Shown here: positions 34,203 to 42,897 of the stretch, one piece after another
How the letters are laid out: each line of letters begins with the position of its first letter
How positions within the stretch are numbered: the stretch's first letter is position 1
NCBI RefSeq assembly: GCF_004216855.1
Contig: NZ_SGXT01000015.1
Span: 124,001-188,000 of the forward strand
Direction: 5' to 3'
Length of the DNA: 64,000 nucleotides
Source of the DNA: Microcella alkaliphila
GTDB taxonomy: Bacteria; Actinomycetota; Actinomycetes; Actinomycetales; Microbacteriaceae
Position numbers and translations under genes: made by a program
The notes under the pieces: model-generated
What the model was told of the DNA's origin: nothing
Database searches by the model: none
Seen by the model: the letters and a program-made list of their open reading frames with translations, nothing else

Positions 34203-35485
34203 GGCTGCAGACCCGAAATGGCCGGCTTAAAGCCCGCGCGCACGTTCTCGCAGCAGCCCGGACGGCATACGTCGTACCAGGGGCCGAGCGTGGTCTCGCG
34301 CACTCGCTCGCCGGTCGGCGTGCCGTTGAGGCGCTCTTCGACGAGGTCGATGAGGCCGCTCACGTAGACGGGGTCAACGCCGGGCGTCGGCACGCGAATG
34401 GCCCGGAGGTTGTGCTCCTCACAGGTCTCCATCGCCTCGGTGTCGAGGTCCCACATGACCTCCATGTGGTCGCTGACGAAGCCGACCGGCACCATGACGA
34501 TGGCGGTCGCACCGGCGGCGGCGTGGTCGGCAATGGCGTCGTTGATGTCGGGCTCGAGCCACGGCTGGCTCGGGGGGCCCGAACGGCTCTGGTAGACGAG
34601 CTGCCACTCAACGTCCGGCAGGTTCGCGTACTCGTCTTCGGCGCGCAGCTCGGCGAGCGCCTTTGTGATGATCACTTCGCTGACGGCGAGGTGCTGGGCG
34701 GCGTAGGCGCCGCCCTCGCCCCAGTCCACATCACGCGGTCCGCTGCGCTCCGCGTCGGTGGTCGGGATGCTGTGGGTCGCAAACAAGACACGCGTCGTCG
34801 TGAGGTCGGCGCCCTCCGCGATCAGCGTGCGCAGTGCATCCACGACGCCGGCGACGAAGGGCTGCACGAAGCCGGGGGCGTCGAAGAACTGGCCCACCTT
34901 GTCGATGCGCACCTGGCCCCAGAGGCCCGTCTCGTCGAGCGCGCGGGCGAAGTCTTCGCGGTACTGGCGGCAGCTCGAGAAGCTCGAGTAGGCGCTCGTC
35001 GCAAGGCCCAGAATCGTGCGGTGGCCGTCGTCGTAGGCCTTCTGCAGGGCCTCGGGCAGGTACGGGTCCCAGTTGCGGTTGCCCCAGTAGATGGGAATGT
35101 TCAGCCCGCGGCGGTCGGCCTCGGCCTGCAGGGCGGCCTGCAGCTGGCGGTTCTGCTCGTTGATCGGGCTCACGCCCCCGAAGTGGCGGTAGTGGTGCGC
35201 GACCTCCTCGAGGCGCTCGTCGGGGATTCCGCGCCCGCGCGTGACGTTGCGCAGGAAGGGGATCACGTCGTCCTGCCCCTCGGGGCCGCCGAAGCCGGCG
35301 AGAATCACGGCGTCATACGCAACCGGCTCTTCAACGCGGCCCGGCAGGGCGAAGCTCTGCGCCGCGTCGGTTGCGGCGCGGGCAAACTGCTCGCCCTCGT
35401 AGCGGCCGTCGTTGAGGTCGACGACGACGGCCGTGCCGTCGGGGCCGAGCCCATTGTTCGCCACATTTGATTTGCGCTGTGTCAT
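34199..35485 (-). CDS. hemH: Coproporphyrin III ferrochelatase
   Basis: Inserts iron into coproporphyrin III in the coproporphyrin-dependent pathway (also called CpfC). 428 residues. Segments are YDAVILAGFGGPEGQDDVIPFL, HFGGVSPINEQNRQLQ, ATHSIPTTDAERSG and VPVGFVSDHMEVMWDLD with the catalytic His/Glu area. The C-terminus CRPGCCENVRAG (Cys 407, 411, 412) matches cysteines that bind a [2Fe-2S] cluster in mycobacterial ferrochelatase. I start at the ATG at 35485, which overlaps hemQ (ATGA), rather than a longer reading. The first 50 residues form an extra N-terminal extension of unknown role. Confidence 0.93.
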   Translation of the reverse strand: MTQRKSNVANNGLGPDGTAVVVDLNDGRYEGEQFARAATDAAQSFALPGRVEEPVAYDAVILAGFGGPEGQDDVIPFLRNVTRGRGIPDERLEEVAHHYRHFGGVSPINEQNRQLQAALQAEADRRGLNIPIYWGNRNWDPYLPEALQKAYDDGHRTILGLATSAYSSFSSCRQYREDFARALDETGLWGQVRIDKVGQFFDAPGFVQPFVAGVVDALRTLIAEGADLTTTRVLFATHSIPTTDAERSGPRDVDWGEGGAYAAQHLAVSEVIITKALAELRAEDEYANLPDVEWQLVYQSRSGPPSQPWLEPDINDAIADHAAAGATAIVMVPVGFVSDHMEVMWDLDTEAMETCEEHNLRAIRVPTPGVDPVYVSGLIDLVEERLNGTPTGERVRETTLGPWYDVCRPGCCENVRAGFKPAISGLQP

Positions 35486-36147
35486 CGCACAACCTCCAGG
35501 ATCTGCGCGTCGATGTCGGCGTCGGCAAAGCGCTTGCCGGTGAAGAACGGAACCTCTTCGCGCACGTGCCGGCGCGCCTCCGTGTACCGCAGGTCGCGCA
35601 TCATGTCGACGAGGTCCAACAGATTGTCGCTCTCCAACCCGAGCAACCACTCATAGTCGTTGAGCGCGAACGCGGCGACCGTGTTCGCGAGCACGCCCGT
35701 GAAGGCGCTGCCCTTGCGGCCGTGATCGGCGAGCATCTCGCGACGCTCGGCCTCGGGCAGCAGGTACCACTCGTACGAGCGCACGAACGGGTAGACGCAC
35801 AGCCACTCGCGCGGGTCCTTGCCGAGCATGAACGCGGGCGCGTGGCTGCGGCTGAACTCGGCCTGCACGTGCACGCCCATCGCGTTCCAGGTCGGCAGCA
35901 GCGTCGACATGAGCGGAGCGCGACGGATGGTGCGCATCGCCGCCTGAATCGCCTCGGGGCTCTCTCCGTGCATCCAGACCATGATGTCGGCGTCGGCGCG
36001 TAAGCCGCTCACGTCGTACAGGCCGCGCACGACGACGCCGGTGTCGGCGACGGCGGCGAGCGCCTCGGCGACGCCCGCGCCGCTCGCCTCGCGATGCTGG
36101 TCGCGGCGCAGCACGGCGTACAGGGTGTAGGCGACGGTGTCGGTCAT
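35482..36147 (-). CDS. hemQ: Coproheme decarboxylase (HemQ/ChdC)
   Basis: Last step of the coproporphyrin-dependent heme route: oxidative decarboxylation of coproheme to heme b. 221 residues, a chlorite-dismutase-like fold. VAYTLYAVLRRD opens the domain, and YPFVRSYEWYLLPEAERREMLADHGRKG contains the loop with the catalytic tyrosine and the heme-ligand His. ATG at 36147 overlaps the upstream oxidase gene (ATGA). With hemY and hemH it shows heme is made by the Gram-positive CPD route. Confidence 0.94.
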   Translation of the reverse strand: MTDTVAYTLYAVLRRDQHREASGAGVAEALAAVADTGVVVRGLYDVSGLRADADIMVWMHGESPEAIQAAMRTIRRAPLMSTLLPTWNAMGVHVQAEFSRSHAPAFMLGKDPREWLCVYPFVRSYEWYLLPEAERREMLADHGRKGSAFTGVLANTVAAFALNDYEWLLGLESDNLLDLVDMMRDLRYTEARRHVREEVPFFTGKRFADADIDAQILEVVR

Positions 36148-37388
36148 TCGGTGAGCTCCTTCGCGGTGCGTTCGGCGTGAGAGATGACGGAGGCGAGTCC
36201 CGTTCCGGCGACCTGCTCGCCGACCGTCGGGATGCTCGGATGCGGTTCCGCGCGCCCGGCGCGCGTCCACGACACGGCCCGGCTGTCGACGAGCTGCCGG
36301 TCGTCGATCGGCGTGCCGAGCAGCGCACTCGCGTCGGCGAGGGCCGTGGCGGCATCGGCGGGTTCGGCGTAGCTGAGGCGCAGCACCTCACGCCCCTCGG
36401 CCCTCTCGCGCAGCCACGGCCACTTCGCGGTGGCGTGGGTGAGGGCGCGGGCGCGCACGCTTCCGCCGCGCGCGACGAGCAGGCCGGTGCCGCGTGGGTT
36501 GTCCGCGAGCGGTGGTGCGTCGACAACGAGGGTGACGAGGTGGGTCGGGGTGGCGGTGGACGCCGAGCCGGTGAGGCCCGGCGCGGCGAGGATCAGGCGG
36601 CCGCGATCGGTGTGCGGTGTCGAACCCGCCCCGGCGAGCACAACCGAGTCGGGTGTCACCTCCGTAGCCCGCGTCTCGGTGACGATGTCGACGCCCACAG
36701 CTTCGAGTCGTGCGGCCAGAGCGTCGGTGAGCGTTCGCATGCCTCCCGTGAGCGACGCGACGAGACTGCCGGCGGGGGCGTCGTCGCGCACGCGGCGCAC
36801 GGCGCGCGTCAGCGAATCGCCCTGCATCATGTGCTCGGGAACGCGCCCGAGCGCACTCAGGGGAACGCGATCGGGATGCTCGGAGTGCACGCCCTCGACG
36901 ACCGGTGCGACGAGGCGATCCACCACGGCCGTGCCCATGCGCGTGCGCACCAGCTCGCCCACGGTGCACGCGGCGGCGCCGCGTGAGGCGGGTATGAGGG
37001 GTTCCAGCGCCGCGCGCGCCGCGCCGCGCCAGCCGAGCACCGCCGCGACATCGCGCGCGAGCGGAGCGCTCGGAATCCCGAAGATGCTGGCGGCGGGAAG
37101 CGGGCGACTGCGCCCGTCGACCCCGTGCATCCAGGCAGAAAGGGGCGCAGGGTTCGCGATGCAGTCGTTCAGGCCAAGATCGGTAAGAAGATCGGGGATG
37201 TCTGGTCCCCGCGTTGCGAAGGCCTCGGCGCCGGCGTCGAGTTCGATGCCGGCAACGGTGTGACCCGTCACCTGGCCGCCGAGGCCGGCGCGCGCCTCGA
37301 CGAGGCGCACGGCGCGGCCCGCCTCGGCGAGTCGGAGCGCGACGAGGAGGCCGGCAATGCCGGCCCCCACCACGATGTCGCGCTCCAT
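36144..37388 (-). CDS. hemY: Coproporphyrinogen III oxidase (HemY/CgoX)
   Basis: FAD-dependent oxidation of coproporphyrinogen III to coproporphyrin III. 414 residues. The N-terminal dinucleotide fold is DIVVGAGIAGLLVALRLAEAGRAVRLVEA. The middle (ASIFGIPSAPLARDVAAVLGW) fits the HemY fold. The usual C-terminal FAD motif is weak; the end GTGLASVISHAERTAKEL does resemble the family. Assigned to CgoX rather than protoporphyrinogen oxidase because the downstream enzymes are the CPD ones. Follows hemE after five bases. Confidence 0.9.
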   Translation of the reverse strand: MERDIVVGAGIAGLLVALRLAEAGRAVRLVEARAGLGGQVTGHTVAGIELDAGAEAFATRGPDIPDLLTDLGLNDCIANPAPLSAWMHGVDGRSRPLPAASIFGIPSAPLARDVAAVLGWRGAARAALEPLIPASRGAAACTVGELVRTRMGTAVVDRLVAPVVEGVHSEHPDRVPLSALGRVPEHMMQGDSLTRAVRRVRDDAPAGSLVASLTGGMRTLTDALAARLEAVGVDIVTETRATEVTPDSVVLAGAGSTPHTDRGRLILAAPGLTGSASTATPTHLVTLVVDAPPLADNPRGTGLLVARGGSVRARALTHATAKWPWLRERAEGREVLRLSYAEPADAATALADASALLGTPIDDRQLVDSRAVSWTRAGRAEPHPSIPTVGEQVAGTGLASVISHAERTAKELTE

Positions 37389-37393
37389 GCGGC

Positions 37394-38464
37394 TCAGCCG
37401 TTGTCGCTGTATTCGCCGTGCACGTACTGCACGATGCGCGTGAGGACGTCGGGGTCAGTCTCGGGGGGAACCCCGTGGCCGAGGTTGACGACGTGGGCGC
37501 GGGCGGCGCGACCGCGTGCGAGAACGTCATCGATGTGGGCGCGCAGCGCGGGCCAGGGTGCGCCCAGCAGTGCTGGGTCGATGTTGCCCTGCACGCTGAC
37601 ATCGTCGCCGAGGATTGCTGCGGCGTCGTCGAGCGGTAGGCGCCAGTCGATGCCGACCGTGTCAACCCCGAGCGCAGCGATGTCGGGCAGGATGCGGTCG
37701 GTGCCGAGCCCGAAGTGCACCATGGGCACGTCAAGCCCTCGAAGGTGGTCGAGAGCGCGCTTCGAGTGGGGGGCAACCCGGCGCCGGTAGTCGTCGCGCG
37801 AGAGAGAACCCACCCACGAGTCGAACAGCTGCGCAGCGCTCGCGCCAGCCTCGATTTGAGCACGCAAGAACTGACCGGTGATGTCGGCGCACCAGTTGAG
37901 CAGACTGGCCCAGGTCTGCGGGTCTGAGCGCATCAGCGTGCGGGCGCGGATCTGGTCTTTCGACGGACCGCCCTCAACAAGGTAGGCGGCAAGGGTGAAG
38001 GGCGCTCCGGCGAAACCGATTAGGGGGGTGTGACCCAACTCGGCGACGGTGAGCGCAACCGCCTCCCGCACGGGATCGAGGGCCGCGGGGTCGAGGGGCC
38101 GGAGCTTCAGCACGTCGGATGCGGTACGCACGGGGCTGTCGAGAACGGGGCCTCGTCCCGCAACGATGCGCACGTCGACCCCGGCCAACAGGACGGGCAC
38201 GACGATGTCGCTGAAGAAGATGGCGGCGTCGACGCCGTGTCGTCGCACCGGCTGCAGGGTGATCTCGCTCGCCATCGTCGGCGTCAGGCATGCCTCGAGC
38301 ATGTCGCCGCCCGCACGCAACGCGCGGTACTCGGGAAGCGACCGGCCCGCCTGCCGCATGAACCAGACGGGCGTGCGCTCGGGGCGCTGCCCGCGGTAGG
38401 CCCGCACCAGGGCGGCGCCTGTCGTACGGCCGTCATGGAGCGGATGCGAGGGACTCAAAGGCAC
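37394..38464 (-). CDS. hemE: Uroporphyrinogen decarboxylase
   Basis: Removes four acetate carboxyls from uroporphyrinogen III to give coproporphyrinogen III. 356 residues. [22 protein letters not shown] is the N-terminal signature with catalytic residues, [18 protein letters not shown]-like (here [12 protein letters not shown]), [20 protein letters not shown], and a late [14 protein letters not shown]. First gene of the operon. I use the GTG at 38464: TATCCT ends seven bases upstream, supporting leaderless transcription, and the family N-terminus fits; a longer reading to 38497 has no support. Confidence 0.95.
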   Translation of the reverse strand: MPLSPSHPLHDGRTTGAALVRAYRGQRPERTPVWFMRQAGRSLPEYRALRAGGDMLEACLTPTMASEITLQPVRRHGVDAAIFFSDIVVPVLLAGVDVRIVAGRGPVLDSPVRTASDVLKLRPLDPAALDPVREAVALTVAELGHTPLIGFAGAPFTLAAYLVEGGPSKDQIRARTLMRSDPQTWASLLNWCADITGQFLRAQIEAGASAAQLFDSWVGSLSRDDYRRRVAPHSKRALDHLRGLDVPMVHFGLGTDRILPDIAALGVDTVGIDWRLPLDDAAAILGDDVSVQGNIDPALLGAPWPALRAHIDDVLARGRAARAHVVNLGHGVPPETDPDVLTRIVQYVHGEYSDNG

Positions 38465-38471
38465 GCGCTCC

Positions 38472-38477
38472 AGGATA
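38472..38477 (-). promoter_or_regulatory. -10 hexamer TATCCT of hemE operon (leaderless)
   Basis: TATCCT on the reverse strand ends seven bases before the GTG at 38464. Confidence 0.5.
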
Positions 38478-38582
38478 CGGGCACCGCCGGCCGCCAAACT
38501 GATCGAGCGATGAACGCAGAACCCCTGGTCAATGACGGTTACTCGACACTGTTTCCTGAGCAGGCACTCGATATGTCAGGCG

Positions 38583-38588
38583 TATCAT
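38583..38588 (+). promoter_or_regulatory. -10 hexamer TATCAT of hemA (leaderless)
   Basis: TATCAT ends seven bases before the GTG at 38596. An alternative GTG at 38590 lies too close to the hexamer for transcription to include it. Confidence 0.55.
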
Positions 38589-38595
38589 TGTGCGA

Positions 38596-39870
38596 GTGCT
38601 CCTGTGCGTCACCGCGAATCACCGCAATACGCCGTTCGATCTGCTCGAACGGCTTTCTGTTGACGCCGAAGCCCTGACCGCCCAGGTTGCTGCCGCCCAC
38701 GCCGCCGTTCGGGGCGCTGTCGGCATCTCCACGTGCAATCGGGTCGAGGTGTACCTCGACATCGATGCTCCCGATCCGCTCGCGCGCGAGATCGCGTCTC
38801 GAGCCGTGGCCGACGCCCTCGACAACGTCGCGGGAGTCGGCACGTCAGAAGCCCTGACTACCGCAGAGTTGCTTAATGACGCTCGAGCGATTCACCACCT
38901 CTTCTCCGTGTCGGCCGGACTCGAGTCCGTTGCCGTTGGTGAGGAGGAAATCGCAGGTCAGGTCAAGCGCGCGGCCTCGCTCGCCCGTGAGAACGGCGCC
39001 AGTTCGCCCGCTCTCGACCGAGCCTTCCAGCACGCGATTCGCACGGCGCGGGCGGCCCGCGCCGAGGGTGATGCCAGCCGCACGGGTCGATCCCTCGTCC
39101 GTCTCGCACTGGACCTCGTCGGTAGCCGGCTGCGCTCATGGGAGGGCGTCAACGTTCTGCTCGTCGGCACGGGCCAGTACGCCGCCACGACCGTGGCCGC
39201 ATTGCGCGAGCGCGGTGCCGACCGCATCCGCGTGTACTCGCCGACGGGGCGCGCCCAGGTGTTCGCCGCCCGCAGCGAGACGGAGCCGACCAACGAGCTT
39301 GCACCGTCGCTGGTCTGGGCCGATGTCGTCATCACCTGCACAACGCGGCTCTCAGTGTCGGCCACTGACGTGCCCGACGACGCGCGATTCTTCGCCGTCG
39401 ATCTGGGGTTGCCGCGCAATATCGACCCAGCAGTCGGCGACCTGTACGGAGTAACGCTGCTCGACCTGGAAACGCTGCGCATGCACGCGCCGCTCGTGCA
39501 CTGGAGCGCCGAGGAGGATGCCCGCGCTGTTGTCGACTCGGCAGCGCACGACTTCGCCTCGCACTCCCAGGTGACTCCCGCGATCGTTGCCTTGCGCGAG
39601 CATGTGCTGTCACTCGTCGACGACGAGATCGAGCGTGCACGCCGCCGAGGTGACGACGGTCGCACCGCGGAAGCGCTTCGCCATCTCGCCGGCGTTCTGC
39701 TCCACACTCCGTCGACGCGTGCGCGCGCTCACGCGGCCCGCGGCGAGGCGGATGCGGTCAGTAGCGCTGTGGAGGCGCTGTTCGGCATCGAGGTGCCGCG
39801 CGCTGCGGCGTCATGCCCGCACGCGGTCGAGCAGGGCGAGCACGGCGAGGCCGTAGGCCTCGGGAGCTGA
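38596..39870 (+). CDS. hemA: Glutamyl-tRNA reductase
   Basis: Reduces glutamyl-tRNA to glutamate-1-semialdehyde, the committed step of C5 heme synthesis. 424 residues from the GTG at 38596. CVTANHRNTPFDLLERLSV opens the catalytic domain, and GISTCNRVEVYLD holds the catalytic Cys (about residue 47). The NADPH domain begins at NVLLVGTGQYAATTVAALRERG. The C-terminal dimerisation helix ends in an alanine-rich, low-conservation tail. It diverges from the hemE operon. Its last 60 bases overlap the convergent gene that ends at 39811. Confidence 0.95.
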   Translation: MLLCVTANHRNTPFDLLERLSVDAEALTAQVAAAHAAVRGAVGISTCNRVEVYLDIDAPDPLAREIASRAVADALDNVAGVGTSEALTTAELLNDARAIHHLFSVSAGLESVAVGEEEIAGQVKRAASLARENGASSPALDRAFQHAIRTARAARAEGDASRTGRSLVRLALDLVGSRLRSWEGVNVLLVGTGQYAATTVAALRERGADRIRVYSPTGRAQVFAARSETEPTNELAPSLVWADVVITCTTRLSVSATDVPDDARFFAVDLGLPRNIDPAVGDLYGVTLLDLETLRMHAPLVHWSAEEDARAVVDSAAHDFASHSQVTPAIVALREHVLSLVDDEIERARRRGDDGRTAEALRHLAGVLLHTPSTRARAHAARGEADAVSSAVEALFGIEVPRAAASCPHAVEQGEHGEAVGLGS

Positions 39871-40218
39871 CACGCTCTCATAGCGGCGTTCGTCTCCGTC
39901 GATGACCGCGGTGACAACGTATGCATCGTCGGTGCGGTCGAGGCGCCGAAAGGCGGCCCGCAAGAGGTCACGGAGTTGATCTTCCCGGGGTAGCCACAGC
40001 GCGTCCTCCACCGCAACGGAGTCGAGCGCCCACTCGGTGGTGCCGTTGAAGCCGAGCACCGTGCCCGTCGCGTAGTGGTGGGGCTCGATAGTGAGGTCGC
40101 TCACCGTGAAAATGTCGCTGTCGAATTCTGGCCGGTCGATCTGGAAGCGGTCACCGGATGCGGGGTGCCAGACGAGGCCAGCGGTGCGCAGTTGGCGGGC
40201 GAGGGCGGTGCTGATCAT
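39811..40218 (-). CDS. Conserved hypothetical protein
   Basis: 135-residue soluble protein, family not recognised. It begins MISTALARQLRTAGLVWHPASGDRFQI, has a strand-rich middle (TGTVLGFNGTTEWALDSVA), a basic helix LRDLLRAAFRRLDR, and ends DAYVVTAVIDGDERRYES... LLDRVRA. No signal peptide or membrane helix. Base use is like its neighbours, so it looks like a real gene. Its 3' end overlaps hemA by 60 bases on the opposite strand, a long overlap for convergent genes. Context gives no function. Confidence 0.7.
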   Translation of the reverse strand: MISTALARQLRTAGLVWHPASGDRFQIDRPEFDSDIFTVSDLTIEPHHYATGTVLGFNGTTEWALDSVAVEDALWLPREDQLRDLLRAAFRRLDRTDDAYVVTAVIDGDERRYESVSAPEAYGLAVLALLDRVRA

Positions 40219-40236
40219 GCAGCCACGCTGACACCA

Positions 40237-40273
40237 CGAACCGGATGCCTCCTGTGCGGAAGCATCCGGTTCG
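40237..40273 (-). terminator. Terminator hairpin after the surface-protein gene
   Basis: CGAACCGGATGC at 40237-40248 pairs perfectly with 40262-40273 around a 13-base loop. It lies downstream of the surface-protein stop at 40355 and before the next gene. A second possible stem, GTCGGGGG with CCCCCGAC, lies at about 40286-40329. Confidence 0.65.
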
Positions 40274-40354
40274 CTCAGGGGTGCGGGTCGGGGGCGGGTG
40301 CTGCATTCGGGTCAGCTCCCGACCCCCGACCGCGCGGCGCGGGGGTGCTGGGTG

Positions 40355-42616
40355 TTACACCTCCACGCGACGGCGGGTGGCGACGACGCCGATGCCCGTC
40401 AGGGTGATGAGCAGAGCCGCGATCCCGAGCGTTCCGAGCATGCCGCTCGCTCCGGTCACCGCCAGAGTCGGAAGCTCTTGGTCATCGAACGCGAGCGTCG
40501 GCAGCGCAGTCGACTCACACAGCACTGTCGAGGCAGGGAACGTCAACGTCCATGACGTTTCCTGGTCTTCGATGCCGAAGCCGAGAAGCGTGACGACCTC
40601 GATGTTCACCGTGCTTCCCGTGATGGCCGTGTACGTGCCTGCGGAACGCTCCACACCGTTCACGAACCACTGCACTCCACCTTGCGGGCTGCTGAGCGTG
40701 AACGTGCCAGCAGCGTCACAGGTCACCGGCGTCGTGGAGACCATGGCATCGACGATCGGCAGATCGGGGAAGTCGAAGTCACAGATGAAGTCCGGCTCCT
40801 CGAACTCGATTGTCCACTCGGTGGTCGTCCCCTCCGGGAAGAACGCCCCAGCGACCTCAGGGTCGAGGCTCACTTCGACGGTCGGAGTCGAGGTCAACGC
40901 GAAGCCGCTCAGACTGAGCTGTTCGGTCGGCTGTCCGTTGACCGTCCAGATTACGCCGGGAGTGTCACTCAGCTCAATCGAACCCAGAGTGTCGCAGGTG
41001 AAGTCGGACTCAACCGTCGGCACGACCGGCGTCGGATCCGCAGCGCACTCCGTCGCCGCAGCGACGTCGAACGAGAACGTCTTCGTCTTCTGCTGCCTTG
41101 GGAACTCGTATCCAGCGCTGGCTCGTGCCTCAAGCTCGATCTCGCCGGCGACGGCGACAACCTGGGTTCCGGGCTCGACCTCGGTCTCACCGAAGAACCA
41201 CGTGACACCCTCAACGTCGGGTACCACGAAGGACGCCGTGTTGGTGTCACACGCGAGCGTGAGGTCAACGAAATCGATCTCGTTACAGATGATGTCGTTG
41301 CCGGCCGCCTTCGTGACCTGGACTTCAGTCTCTTTCACACCGTCGAACCAGTAGATCTTCATGGTCTCGCTGCCGCGATCGGTGGTGAAAATGTTCACTC
41401 CGGGTTGCGCTGTACGCTCGCCGCCGCGATCAGTCCGGTATGCCTCCCAGCGGAATTCGACCGGCTCGCTGTACTCGTTGATGACGCGCCACGTGTTGTC
41501 GGGGTCGGGAGCACACTCCTGCATGTAGGTCAGCTTCAGCACGATCCTCTCGGGCGGAGCGCAATCCTGAGGGTCGACAGTGTCCAGCGTGACGACGACA
41601 GTGAGTGTCGTGAAGTTGTCGCTGACGTCCCACGTGAAGCTCGGCGCAGTGCTGTCCGCAGGCACACCGGCCGCAGGGCTGAACAGCGGAGCGTTACGGG
41701 GATCATCACCAAAGACTGCGCCATTTTCTGCGTCTGCCGCGAAGGTGTAGGTGATCGTGTTGCCGTCAACGACAGGCTCTGCCGCGGTCGCGTTAATCGG
41801 GTCGCCGTTCATGCTCACCGTTTGGGCGGCATCACATGCTGGTGGCGTGAAGGTGAACGCAACACTCGCCAGCGGCTCGGTCGTCAGGTCGCAATCGGTG
41901 CCCAGGAAGGTGAGGAGGTCGTCGTGCCGCCATTCATAGAGGGCCGGTCCGATTCTCATGTCGGGGTACAACAAGGTTGCGGGCCACGTGAAGTCGCCGA
42001 AGTGGCGAACCTTGTCTTGCTGCACTCCCCAGCCCCCGGCACAAATATCTACGGGGAGGAAGGCGCTCGGGAAGTCGGCCGGCGTAAACCAATCGGTTCC
42101 CGTCTTCGAAAGCACCAGCCTCTGCTCAAGTGAGTTCGGCCACGAGGCGGGCAGAGCCGGGTCACGCTTCTCGTAGATGTACATTCCGACCTCGAGGACC
42201 TCGGTCGGAGTCGGAGTCGGAGTCGGGGTCGGAGTCGGGGTCGGCTGCGGCGGACCCTCCGGCTGGGGGCAGTCGGCCACAGTGGGTTGGAAAGCACCGT
42301 CCACATAGCCGATCGCGATAGTCCTCCCATGCCTGTCCGCGAACGGAGCCGGGAATGTGCCCGTGAAACCGGTGATCGAGTTGGTACCCACGGTCTGAGG
42401 CTGGTTGGCGTCCCGGAATCGCTCATTCGCGCCCGGGGTGCCGACGTACTTGCAGATGTAGACCTGATTATGGGGCCACTGATTTCCCCGCTGTTCGCCG
42501 CTTTCTGCGACCAAAGGGGGCTCGGTGGTAGCGAGGGCGGCGCCAGCACCGCCGACGCTCATACCGAGCGCGAGGACGGTTGCTGTGGCAACCGCAAGTA
42601 TGCGTTTGCGCAACAT
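40355..42616 (-). CDS. Secreted repeat-containing surface protein with LAxTG sortase signal
   Basis: 753-residue wall-anchored protein. Residues 1-30 are a signal peptide ending AGAALA. The mature start has VYICKYVGTPGANERF (residue 52 on), a module seen on many actinobacterial surface proteins. Residues 124-138 are a proline-threonine linker. Three related domains of about 70-75 residues each follow (about 452-524, 538-612, 629-700), each starting with a Cys and having a VxW(F/T) and N-G/GE turn (VTWFFGETEV, VIWTVNGQPT, VQWFVNGVER); these look Ig-like. The C-terminus has LAVTG at 718-722, a helix and RRR: a class E sortase signal. No sortase lies in the window. ATG follows AGGAG. Confidence 0.85.
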   Translation of the reverse strand: MLRKRILAVATATVLALGMSVGGAGAALATTEPPLVAESGEQRGNQWPHNQVYICKYVGTPGANERFRDANQPQTVGTNSITGFTGTFPAPFADRHGRTIAIGYVDGAFQPTVADCPQPEGPPQPTPTPTPTPTPTPTEVLEVGMYIYEKRDPALPASWPNSLEQRLVLSKTGTDWFTPADFPSAFLPVDICAGGWGVQQDKVRHFGDFTWPATLLYPDMRIGPALYEWRHDDLLTFLGTDCDLTTEPLASVAFTFTPPACDAAQTVSMNGDPINATAAEPVVDGNTITYTFAADAENGAVFGDDPRNAPLFSPAAGVPADSTAPSFTWDVSDNFTTLTVVVTLDTVDPQDCAPPERIVLKLTYMQECAPDPDNTWRVINEYSEPVEFRWEAYRTDRGGERTAQPGVNIFTTDRGSETMKIYWFDGVKETEVQVTKAAGNDIICNEIDFVDLTLACDTNTASFVVPDVEGVTWFFGETEVEPGTQVVAVAGEIELEARASAGYEFPRQQKTKTFSFDVAAATECAADPTPVVPTVESDFTCDTLGSIELSDTPGVIWTVNGQPTEQLSLSGFALTSTPTVEVSLDPEVAGAFFPEGTTTEWTIEFEEPDFICDFDFPDLPIVDAMVSTTPVTCDAAGTFTLSSPQGGVQWFVNGVERSAGTYTAITGSTVNIEVVTLLGFGIEDQETSWTLTFPASTVLCESTALPTLAFDDQELPTLAVTGASGMLGTLGIAALLITLTGIGVVATRRRVEV
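42203..42247 (-). repeat. Pro-Thr linker microsatellite
   Basis: Repeated six-base units (forms of CCGACT on the reverse strand) code for alternating Pro-Thr in the surface protein. Such repeats change length by slippage. Confidence 0.75.
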
Positions 42617-42795
42617 GATGTATCAGCTCCTGGGGGTTGGGAGCACTGCGCGTCCGCGAGGGCGCGCGGCATTCGGGTATGGGTGGTGCAACACGGTGGG
42701 TACCGCGTTCTCGCAGTGGGTGCTGCGATTCGGGTGTTCGGGTGACCGCCGACCTATGGCAAACGTCGGGTGCGCCACATTCGGTGGTCGCCGCC

Positions 42796-42825
42796 ACTCT
42801 AGTGACCCTGAGAAAGACCCGACAA
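42796..42825 (-). promoter_or_regulatory. Candidate promoter for the surface-protein gene
   Basis: On the reverse strand TTGTCG and TAGAGT are 18 bases apart and would give a leader of about 170 bases. A 6-bp inverted repeat (TAGACT-N4-AGTCTA, 42828-42843) lies just upstream. The 281-base gap 42617-42897 otherwise shows only short ACCCGAA repeats and no gene. Confidence 0.35.
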
Positions 42826-42897
42826 CGTAGACTGTCTAGTCTAGCCCCGCATTGGGGCATGTGGAGGAATCCACGATTTCACGGACCGACCCGTCGG

